A model generated the notes under the pieces. That model was not told the DNA's origin. It did not search any database and was given only the letters and a program-made list of their open reading frames with translations. The position numbers were made by a program, and so were the translations under genes. From Candidatus Thiodiazotropha taylori (GTDB taxonomy: Bacteria > Pseudomonadota > Gammaproteobacteria > Chromatiales > Chromatiaceae), in contig JAHRHW010000011.1 of NCBI GenBank assembly GCA_019100305.1, positions 1 through 25,352 on the forward strand: DNA of 25,352 nucleotides, read 5' to 3'. Shown piece by piece: positions 1 to 6,097 of this stretch (its first letter is position 1; each line of letters opens with the position of its first letter).

Positions 1-295
1 TGATCATAAGCACGATGACGATCATAAGCACGATGACGATCACAAGCACCATGACGATCATAAGCACGATGATGATCATAAGCACGATGACGATCATGAG
101 CACGAGGCAGAGAGCCATAGTGACTTCACCGCGCATTACAGTTTTCGATGCGAACAACCTTCACAGCTGAAGAAGATTGAATTTGATCTCTTTAAACGTT
201 TCCCGGGTACCGAACAGCTTGAGGTTCAGAGTATTTCTAAAAAGGGTCAGCAGAAGATAGACTTAACACCAGGAGACAGCACCCTGGAACTCTGA
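1..295 (+). CDS. ZrgA-like DUF2796 His-rich periplasmic protein (3' end only)
   Basis: The gene starts left of the window; only the last 97 codons are present, read from base 2. The fragment opens with about six repeats of an Asp-His-Lys-His-Asp-Asp unit and then a compact C-terminal domain that includes the run FDLFKRFPGTEQLEV. A His/Asp tract followed by this kind of domain is the pattern of DUF2796 proteins such as Vibrio ZrgA, which bind zinc in the periplasm. It stops 8 bases before an ABC ATPase gene, with the permease and a DUF3299 gene next, so it is the first visible gene of an operon. Zinc as the ligand is inferred from the family and the His tract; a signal peptide cannot be checked because the 5' end is missing. 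Confidence 0.8.
   Translation, partial: DHKHDDDHKHDDDHKHHDDHKHDDDHKHDDDHEHEAESHSDFTAHYSFRCEQPSQLKKIEFDLFKRFPGTEQLEVQSISKKGQQKIDLTPGDSTLEL
2..109 (+). repeat. 18-bp tandem repeat coding for the His/Asp metal-binding tract
   Basis: Six head-to-tail units of 18 bases (consensus GATCATAAGCACGATGAC) start at 2, 20, 38, 56, 74 and 92. The last is degenerate, and the array may continue left of the window. Units differ by only one to three bases, so the array is conserved at DNA level as well as protein level. This suggests recent expansion by slippage or recombination. Each unit adds two His and three acidic residues. Confidence 0.85.
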
Positions 296-303
296 GACCT
301 TTA

Positions 304-1017
304 ATGCCGCAAACCGCTGCCATACTGTTGAAAGATCTACGTTTTGGCTGGCGTAAAAACCTGCCTGAGGTATTGCATATAGCGGATCTTGAAGTGCCCA
401 GGGGTGAACGAATCTTCATCGGAGGCGCCAGTGGTAGCGGCAAGAGCACTCTGTTGGCGCTGCTCGCCGGGGTCAATCTGCCGACCCAGGGTGAGGTGAA
501 GGTACTCGGCGAGACGATCAATCGTCTCAGTGGCGCCAGGCGGGACCATTTCCGCTCCGATCACATCGGGTTTGTCTTCCAGCTGTTCAATCTTATCCCC
601 TATCTTTCGGTGTTGGAGAATGTCACCCTGCCCTGCCGTTTCTCACATCTGCGCAGGCAGAAGGCCATCGAAGCGGGTGGCGATCTTCAGACAGAGGCGA
701 TGCGGTTGCTGACCCACCTGGATATGGCCCACAAGAGTCTCATCCATCGCCCGGTGACTGAACTCAGTGTTGGACAACAGCAACGGGTCGCCACGGCCCG
801 GGCCTTGATCGGTGCCCCCGAAATCATCATTGCAGATGAGCCTACCTCCGCCCTCGACAGTGATATGCGACAGGCATTTCTAAGGTTGTTGTTCCAGGAG
901 TGTGACGATACCGGATCGACTCTGCTGTTCGTCAGCCATGACCGTCAGCTCGCGTCCCTGTTCGAGCGCCATATCGCGCTGGATGAGATCAACCAGGCCG
1001 ATCAGGAGGGGCAGTGA
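304..1017 (+). CDS. ABC transporter ATP-binding protein (LolD/MacB type)
   Basis: This 237-residue protein is a single complete ABC ATPase. Walker A (GASGSGKST) is at residues 41-49, the signature motif LSVGQQQRV at 154-162, Walker B with its catalytic Glu (IIIADEPTSALD) at 174-185, and the H-loop His in SHD at 211-213. The short loops and the DEPTSALD form are typical of the LolD/MacB/FtsE class, which works with FtsX-like permeases rather than classical importers. The next gene is exactly such a permease, and the two overlap by one base (TGATG), so they are translationally coupled. The SD before the ATG at 304 is poor, which fits coupling to the upstream ZrgA-like gene. The substrate is unknown; the context suggests zinc handling or envelope transport. 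Confidence 0.92.
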   Translation: MPQTAAILLKDLRFGWRKNLPEVLHIADLEVPRGERIFIGGASGSGKSTLLALLAGVNLPTQGEVKVLGETINRLSGARRDHFRSDHIGFVFQLFNLIPYLSVLENVTLPCRFSHLRRQKAIEAGGDLQTEAMRLLTHLDMAHKSLIHRPVTELSVGQQQRVATARALIGAPEIIIADEPTSALDSDMRQAFLRLLFQECDDTGSTLLFVSHDRQLASLFERHIALDEINQADQEGQ

Positions 1018-2276
1018 TGGCGATCCTTTCACTTGCCTTGAAAAGCCTGTTCAACCGCCGCTACACGGCCGGGCTGATCCTGATCAGCATCGCCCTGAGT
1101 GTCTCACTGCTGCTGGCTGTCGAGCGGTTACGGGTGGAATCACGCAACAGTTTTGCACACACCATCTCCGGCACAGATCTGGTGGTTGGCGCCCGCAGCG
1201 GCTCGATCAACCTGTTGCTCTACTCGATATTCCGCATCGGTGACGCCACCAACAATATCTCCTGGAAGAGTTATAAAAAGTTTGCCGAGCACGATCTGGT
1301 GAAGTGGACTATCCCTATCTCTCTGGGGGATTCGCACAAAGGTTATCGGGTGATGGGTACCAATCAGGACTATTTCCGATATTACAAATACGGCAACAAA
1401 AACAGCCTGGCTTTTAATCAGGGCCAACCTTTCGAGCAGGTCTACCAAGCCGTATTGGGACAGGAGGTGGCCCGTGAACTCGGCTACCAAATCGGTGAGA
1501 AGATCATCATTGCCCATGGAGCGGGTAAGACCAGTTTCACACTGCATGATGACAAACCGTTCGAGGTGGTGGGCATACTCGAACCCACCGGCACACCTGT
1601 CGATCGTACTGTCCACGTTCCGCTCGAGGGCATCGAGGCAATCCATAAAGACTGGATTGGCGGTAGACAGGTTGCCGGCTTGAAGATCAGTGCTGAGGAG
1701 GCACTGGAAAAGAACCTGACACCGAAGGCAATCACTGCCTTTCTAGTCGGACTGAAGAGCAAAATCGCCACCTTCCGGGTTCAACGGGAGATCAACGATT
1801 ATCGTAAGGAACCTCTGCTGGCAATCCTCCCCGGGGTGGCGCTGCAGCAGCTCTGGGATATGATGGGAGTGGCAGAGAATGCGTTACTGGTCGTCACGAT
1901 ACTGGTGGTGTTTGTAGGCCTGATTGGTATGCTCACTGTCATGCTTGCCGGTCTCAATGAGCGACGCCGGGAGATGGCGATACTGCGCTCGGTGGGGGCC
2001 CGCCCGGGACATATCCTGCTGCTGGTCACCGGTGAGAGCCTGTTGCTTAGCCTGATTGGAATCGCGCTTGGCTTGTTGCTGCTCTATTCCGGTCTGTTGC
2101 TCGGCCAGCCTGTCATCGAAAGTCGCTATGGCCTACACTTGCCAATCGGTTTTCCCTCAATGCGGGAGTGGATTATCCTGGGCCTGGTTGGAACTTCCAG
2201 TTTGATTATTGGCCTAATACCCGGTTATCGCGCCTATCGCTACTCCCTCTCAGACGGTATGAGCATGCGTATCTGA
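1017..2276 (+). CDS. FtsX/MacB-type ABC transporter permease
   Basis: The 419-residue membrane protein has one N-terminal membrane segment (about residues 18-37), a large periplasmic domain (about 40-275), and three C-terminal segments of the FtsX domain. The cytoplasmic coupling sequence RRREMAILRSVGARP sits between the first two of these. This is the architecture of LolC/E- and MacB-like permeases. The start is the ATG at 1017, with AGGAGG at 1004-1009 correctly spaced. A GTG three bases upstream is in frame but too close to the SD. It pairs with the preceding ATPase. Such transporters usually move lipoproteins or other substrates from the membrane outward or drive mechanotransmission, so classical zinc import by this pair is uncertain. 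Confidence 0.9.
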   Translation: MAILSLALKSLFNRRYTAGLILISIALSVSLLLAVERLRVESRNSFAHTISGTDLVVGARSGSINLLLYSIFRIGDATNNISWKSYKKFAEHDLVKWTIPISLGDSHKGYRVMGTNQDYFRYYKYGNKNSLAFNQGQPFEQVYQAVLGQEVARELGYQIGEKIIIAHGAGKTSFTLHDDKPFEVVGILEPTGTPVDRTVHVPLEGIEAIHKDWIGGRQVAGLKISAEEALEKNLTPKAITAFLVGLKSKIATFRVQREINDYRKEPLLAILPGVALQQLWDMMGVAENALLVVTILVVFVGLIGMLTVMLAGLNERRREMAILRSVGARPGHILLLVTGESLLLSLIGIALGLLLLYSGLLLGQPVIESRYGLHLPIGFPSMREWIILGLVGTSSLIIGLIPGYRAYRYSLSDGMSMRI

Positions 2277-2329
2277 TGTGCTGTTAACCATCTGATCGCT
2301 GGATTAAAAAAGACACTTGAGGTCGACAG

Positions 2330-2857
2330 ATGAAAAACTGGTTTGGCATACTGATTTGTACTGCATTTCTGCTCTCTCTGGGCCCCATACAGGCGGAAAC
2401 AGCCCAGGAACTGGAGTGGGATGCGATGATCCCGGAGGACTACCGGCCAGACAAGATCATGAATCAGTTTGGGGATATCAGTGAGCTTGATGATAATGAC
2501 CCCAGGGCACAGAAAATCATGGAAGAACTCGAGGCAGCCTGGAAAGTGGCACCTGTGGTCGAGAGTCTGGATGGGAAACGGATCAGGCTACCGGGCTTTG
2601 TGGTGCCGCTTGAAGGAGATGGCAAGAAACTGAGCGAATTTCTTCTGGTACCCTACTACGGCGCCTGCATTCACGTACCGCCTCCACCCGCCAACCAGAC
2701 AGTCTATGTAAAAGTCCCAACGAGGGATGCTAAGATCCGCCAGGCTTTCGATACTGTCTGGGTTACCGGGGTTCTAAGCGCCAAATCTTTCGACAGTGAT
2801 CTCGCCACAGCCGGATATCAACTGCAGGCAGAAGAAGTCGCGCCTTACGATGAATAA
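2330..2857 (+). CDS. DUF3299 secreted protein of the zinc-associated operon
   Basis: This 175-residue protein has a clear signal peptide (Lys-rich start, hydrophobic core, cleavage after QAE or nearby at residues 22-24). Its folded domain carries the DUF3299 hallmark: a LPGFVVPLEGD strand near residues 90-100 and the motif LLVPYYGACIHVPPPPAN at about 105-122. The Cys and His in that motif may bind metal. DUF3299 genes commonly sit next to DUF2796 and LolD/FtsX-like genes, as here. An SD (TTGAGGT, 2317-2323) lies just before the ATG. The molecular function of the family is not established; a periplasmic metal-related role is inferred from context. Confidence 0.88.
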   Translation: MKNWFGILICTAFLLSLGPIQAETAQELEWDAMIPEDYRPDKIMNQFGDISELDDNDPRAQKIMEELEAAWKVAPVVESLDGKRIRLPGFVVPLEGDGKKLSEFLLVPYYGACIHVPPPPANQTVYVKVPTRDAKIRQAFDTVWVTGVLSAKSFDSDLATAGYQLQAEEVAPYDE

Positions 2858-3149
2858 CCAGGCTCGTCTGCTTACAGGTGCAAGCCTGTGCAGCGTGCTT
2901 TTCTGCAGTCCGCTTCAGGCCAAGGAGGTTACCTGCCACCTGCATACACCGGCGGACTACAACAAGTTCAGCAAGCAACCCTTGGTGATACCCGCGGTGG
3001 GTAACCCATCGGAATGTGCGCAGCTCAATCTGCGAAGCTTCAGCAACAGAGGCCGATGCCATTGCCCTCAAAGCGGGATCAGTTTTCAGGAGAACATTAG
3101 CCCGACTGATTTCTCTTCCTCAAGCAATCGACCTGAACTGTTGCCTTGA
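2850..3149 (+). CDS. Small secreted protein with Cys-His-Cys motif
   Basis: The ATG at 2850 lies inside the stop region of the DUF3299 gene (8-base overlap), which gives a 99-residue product. Residues 1-25 look like a signal peptide ending at LQA-KEV. The mature part holds Cys30 (VTCHLH), a Cys in SECAQLN and a GRCHC motif, which could form a metal or disulfide site. I do not recognise a named family. After GRCHC the sequence becomes low in character (Ser/Pro-rich), and the +1 frame stays open over the same stretch, so a 3' frameshift or degenerate tail cannot be excluded. Position in the operon and the signal peptide argue that the start and first two thirds are real. Confidence 0.6.
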   Translation: MNNQARLLTGASLCSVLFCSPLQAKEVTCHLHTPADYNKFSKQPLVIPAVGNPSECAQLNLRSFSNRGRCHCPQSGISFQENISPTDFSSSSNRPELLP

Positions 3150-3423
3150 TTGCCCCGTTCGATTTATCTCAGAAATCGTAGAGTGCATACGACCTAGTAC
3201 AGAGTCAAAGAGACTAAGAAAGAATCGGAGATGTTGGTAAAACAGGTCCGCTAACAACTCGCGCAAAGCAGATGTGAAATTGACATTGGTAAAGCCAAAT
3301 TCTTGAATATACTTAATCGAATAATCCCAAGCATGCTTATGAAGCTAATCGATCAATAATATCCACAATCACTAAAGCAAACATAACAATAAGTTTTGTA
3401 TAGATATTAAGTGGTTGTTGAGG

Positions 3424-3428
3424 ATATA
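3424..3428. repeat. Left copy of 5-bp target site duplication (ATATA)
   Basis: ATATA directly abuts the outermost base of the left terminal repeat. The identical pentamer abuts the right end at 15627-15631. Five base pairs is the Tn3-family duplication length and AT-rich targets are preferred. Confidence 0.9.
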
Positions 3429-3473
3429 GAGGTATGGCCGGTAAAACTGTGAAATTCCCCATTCCGCGCCTAA
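3429..3473 (+). repeat. Left terminal inverted repeat (IRL)
   Basis: The outer 35 bases (3429-3463) begin GAGGTATGGCCGG and end TTCCCCATT. They match the right end reversed and complemented at all positions but one (3448 T versus C). A further 10 bases match 5/10 and end in a shared TAA, like the inner TAAG of other Tn3 ends, so the functional repeat may be about 45 bp. It starts with GAGG rather than the usual GGGG. Confidence 0.92.
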
Positions 3474-3509
3474 CCTATTAATAACTATTCAGAATATCAA
3501 AAATGACTA

Positions 3510-4541
3510 CTACAGTTTATCTGTATCTGATGACGTTGGCTTCACATGAGTAAGATGCTCTTTAAAATCCATGTACAGCCGATCCTGCGTTTCGATGCGT
3601 GTTTCGAGTTGAACAATGGTGGCTCCACTGTCTGTTAATTCTTGCACTGTAAGATGATGCTGCTCGAGCAGTTTCTCATGCTCAGTCTGTAGAGTAGTGT
3701 AATTTTCTTGCATCTTTTCCAGGTCAGACTCAAGCTTTGCCTGCATTGATGTCAATTTATCCATGGATGAGTGGGAAGTTTGTAGTTCACGCTTTAGAAC
3801 CTTTGTGCTCTTTTGACTTTCTTTTAATTCCGTTGATAAACGAGCATTGTCTTTGTTAAGTTGGGTTAACTCATTCTGCTTAACAATCAATGTCTGAGCT
3901 TGTTGTCGGGCATCGGCTTGCAGTTGCTGAATTTGTTGCTCGTGTTGACGGATACCCTGATCGCGTTGCTCTTTTACCGAGTGTCGATAGTGCTCAAGAC
4001 TCACCCTGGCGTGCTTGTGTTTATCTTCAAGTGAATTAATTGATTGATCTTTGTCCTTTATTCTTAACTCATACTCACTAATGACTTTGGCATTTTCCCT
4101 GACTTGTGCTTTCAACTCGGTTAGCTGTTCCTGGGTATCTATATGGGCCTTCTTCTCATCGGAAAGCTCTTCTTCCCGATTGGCTAGTTTTGAAAGGGAA
4201 TCATCGAGTGCTTGTTGGATTTCAGCGATTTTCACTTCGGACCGACTGACTTCTTCTTTATGGCGTGACTCCGCTGACTCAATTATTTCAGCGGCTTCCT
4301 CACGCAGATGACGAGCTAGACGCACGACAATTTCTTTCAGATTCTCACTCAGGAGTTCCTCGTCATCAAGACGACTGCCTTCTGCTTCAGACAACTCCTT
4401 CAAGTAGCGGGAAATGGTGGTTTTTGAACCGGTATTACCCAGTTCGATACGTACCGCATCGATCGTGGGACGTATGCCTTTAGCAATCAATGCATCTCGC
4501 GCCTGCTCAACAAGTACTTTGCTTATCCCGCCGCGTGCCAT
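3510..4541 (-). CDS. tnpT: TnpT-like cointegrate-resolution accessory protein (KfrA-type DNA-binding coiled coil)
   Basis: The N-terminal domain (residues 1-70, starting MARGGISKVLVEQARDAL and including GNTGSKTTISRYLKEL) is the helix-turn-helix of KfrA-like proteins. Residues of about 75-335 form a nearly continuous Glu/Lys/Gln-rich coiled coil. In Tn4651, TnpT has this architecture and binds the resolution site to help the tyrosine recombinase TnpS. The gene is divergent from tnpS with about 210 bases between them, as in that element. I chose the ATG at 4541: it begins the conserved domain and has GGAG eight bases upstream. An in-frame start at 4595 would add 18 unconserved residues and run through the operator-like palindrome. 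The product is 343 residues. The 3' end is 37 bases inside the left terminal repeat. Confidence 0.88.
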   Translation of the reverse strand: MARGGISKVLVEQARDALIAKGIRPTIDAVRIELGNTGSKTTISRYLKELSEAEGSRLDDEELLSENLKEIVVRLARHLREEAAEIIESAESRHKEEVSRSEVKIAEIQQALDDSLSKLANREEELSDEKKAHIDTQEQLTELKAQVRENAKVISEYELRIKDKDQSINSLEDKHKHARVSLEHYRHSVKEQRDQGIRQHEQQIQQLQADARQQAQTLIVKQNELTQLNKDNARLSTELKESQKSTKVLKRELQTSHSSMDKLTSMQAKLESDLEKMQENYTTLQTEHEKLLEQHHLTVQELTDSGATIVQLETRIETQDRLYMDFKEHLTHVKPTSSDTDKL

Positions 4542-4752
4542 AGTAACTCCGCCAATTTCATAACATATTACGTAATATGTATATACAGTTAGCATAGACC
4601 TGTCAAGTTAGATAATTATATGCTATATATACAAAGGATAATATTGAATTATCCGATGTTTAGCCGGTTTTCGTGATCATCACTCCCCATGAAGGGTATG
4701 AAATCCCGAAACAGTGCGACTGAGGTGATCAACCCCCTGGAGGCGAATGGTA
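4542..4752. promoter_or_regulatory. Divergent tnpT/tnpS control region and candidate resolution site (rst)
   Basis: This 211-bp spacer is dense in symmetry. There is a perfect 18-bp palindrome ACATATTACGTAATATGT at 4563-4580 and an overlapping 10-bp palindrome TGTATATACA at 4579-4588. A 7-5-7 inverted repeat, GGATAAT-attga-ATTATCC, lies at 4636-4654. Two GTGATCA direct repeats flank about 50 bases near tnpS (around 4673 and 4733). In Tn4651 the TnpS/TnpT recombination site lies between the divergent genes. The 4636-4654 repeat has the arm-spacer-arm shape of a tyrosine-recombinase core, and the 18-bp palindrome, 22 bases before tnpT, looks like a TnpT operator. These assignments are inferred; the symmetry is seen directly. 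Confidence 0.65.
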
Positions 4753-6021
4753 ATGAGTAAGGCCAGCACAGCTGATTCACTACAGCGCTACCTGAACGCA
4801 GCAACCCGGGAGAACACCCGGCAAAGCTACCGCGCTGCGGTCGAACATTTTGAAGTGTCATGGGGCGGCTTCCTGCCAGCAACCGCCGACCAGATCGCCC
4901 GTTACCTGGCGGACCATGCGGAAACCCATACGGTAAACACCCTGCGCCAACGCCTTGCAGCCCTGGCCCGCTGGCATCAGGACCAAGGTTTTCCCGATCC
5001 GACCAAAGCCCCGCTCGTCAAAAAGGTGATCAAGGGCATCGCTGAGGAACACCCCTATCAGGAGCGACAGGCCAAACCCTTGCAGCTGGAACAGCTCCAG
5101 ACCGTGGTCACCTGGCTTGAACGGCGATTGGGACAGGCGCAGCAGGACAATCAGCGTGCTCAGGTTCTCCAAGGCCTGCGCAATCGTGCGATGCTATTGA
5201 TGGGTTTCTGGCGGGGGTTTCGCAATGATGAGCTCTGCCGTCTACGGATCGAGCACATTGAAGTCGTTCCGGGTGAAGGCATGACGCTGTTTCTACCTCG
5301 ATCCAAAACGGATCAACAAAACCGGGGGCGTGCCTATCCCGTGCCGGCACTGAGCCAATTGTGCCCGGTCTCGGCCTATCTGGACTGGATCAACGCCACG
5401 AGATTGTCCACGGGGCCTGTGTTTCGAAGCCTCTCGCGCTGGGGGCAGATCGGTAAGACCTCGCTCCATCCGGACAGTTTGAATGCCATCCTAAAAACCC
5501 TCTGGAAAGACGCGGGTCTCATCGAGGCGGATCGCTATTCCAGCCATTCGCTACGTCGGGGCTTTGCCCATTGGGCCAGTGCGCACCGGTGGGATTTGAA
5601 GACGCTGATGGACTATGTCGGTTGGCGGGACCCTAAATCGGCCCTGCGCTATTTGGATTCCGCCTTTCAGGACACACAGAACCGGATCCAGCAGGATTTG
5701 GTCTCCTCTTTGCCCGCACAAATGGAGATCCCACGTACCGAGATTCTTGTTGATTTTAGTCTTGAACCTTTCCATAAGCGGGTACGCAGTGTTAAAAAAA
5801 TCCGGGAGCATCTGGTACGGCACTGCCTAAAGCGCTTTGGAGCTCGCGCCCAGGAGGGCTCTTCGGGGCGTTATCGGCTTGAGGTTGAGCACCGGGACGC
5901 CGATCACCTGAATGAGATCATGGATGACCTGCTGCAGGAGCTACACACCATGGCGAATGATCGCGACTGTTTCATCGAAGTGTCGCTACTAGACCCAGAG
6001 ACGCACCGCATCTGGGATTGA
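4753..6021 (+). CDS. tnpS: TnpS-like tyrosine recombinase (cointegrate resolvase)
   Basis: This is a 422-residue tyrosine recombinase. The N-terminal SAM-like core-binding domain covers residues 8-105 and the catalytic domain about 110-305. Catalytic residues visible are Arg157 (GFRNDEL), Lys185 (SKTDQ), His265-x-x-Arg268 (HSLRR), Trp291 in the H/W position (VGWRD) and the nucleophile Tyr300 (RYLD). A further 115-residue C-terminal extension (about 308-422) ends in an acidic alpha/beta-like segment and is absent from minimal recombinases. Its place between tnpT and tnpA indicates that it resolves cointegrates formed by TnpA. The ATG at 4753 is preferred because GGAGG at 4739-4743 is nine bases upstream; the ATG at 4747 is only three bases from it. 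Confidence 0.9.
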   Translation: MSKASTADSLQRYLNAATRENTRQSYRAAVEHFEVSWGGFLPATADQIARYLADHAETHTVNTLRQRLAALARWHQDQGFPDPTKAPLVKKVIKGIAEEHPYQERQAKPLQLEQLQTVVTWLERRLGQAQQDNQRAQVLQGLRNRAMLLMGFWRGFRNDELCRLRIEHIEVVPGEGMTLFLPRSKTDQQNRGRAYPVPALSQLCPVSAYLDWINATRLSTGPVFRSLSRWGQIGKTSLHPDSLNAILKTLWKDAGLIEADRYSSHSLRRGFAHWASAHRWDLKTLMDYVGWRDPKSALRYLDSAFQDTQNRIQQDLVSSLPAQMEIPRTEILVDFSLEPFHKRVRSVKKIREHLVRHCLKRFGARAQEGSSGRYRLEVEHRDADHLNEIMDDLLQELHTMANDRDCFIEVSLLDPETHRIWD

Positions 6022-6061
6022 ATGGATCCACAAGCAATAAACTCTTAAAAGGATTACTACA

Positions 6062-6097
6062 ATGGATTGCTATAAAAAGAAAAAATATAAACCATGA
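6062..6097 (+). CDS. Possible 11-codon Lys-rich leader peptide of tnpA
   Basis: The ATG at 6062 follows AAAAGGA (6047-6053) at good spacing and encodes 11 residues, six of them Lys, before a TGA that overlaps the tnpA ATG as ATGA. tnpA itself has no convincing SD, so ribosomes finishing this minigene could feed tnpA and limit transposase levels. Length alone makes this weak; the SD and exact ATGA overlap are the only support. Confidence 0.35.
   Translation: MDCYKKKKYKP

Larger units (their letters stand above)
3150..3509. other. Intergenic region and left boundary of the transposon
   Basis: This gene-poor stretch joins the zinc operon to tnpT. Up to 3423 it is ancestral flank. On the minus strand a Met-less open frame (3344 to 3120, about 74 codons) encodes a protein-like, aromatic-rich sequence that resembles nothing I can name; it may be the eroded end of a gene. 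Bases 3424-3428 are the target duplication and 3429-3473 the left terminal repeat. Bases 3474-3509 are AT-rich spacer before the tnpT stop. I see no RNA gene or convincing terminator. Confidence 0.6.

Noticed and set aside
1140..1646. A long minus-strand frame across the permease gene.
   Set aside because: It is a shadow of a well-supported coding region, with no SD or recognisable domain.
3434..3481. A 15-codon frame starting inside the left terminal repeat (MAGKTVKFPIPRLTY).
   Set aside because: It lies almost wholly within the repeat, has no partner at the right end beyond the repeat itself, and is explained by the terminal sequence.
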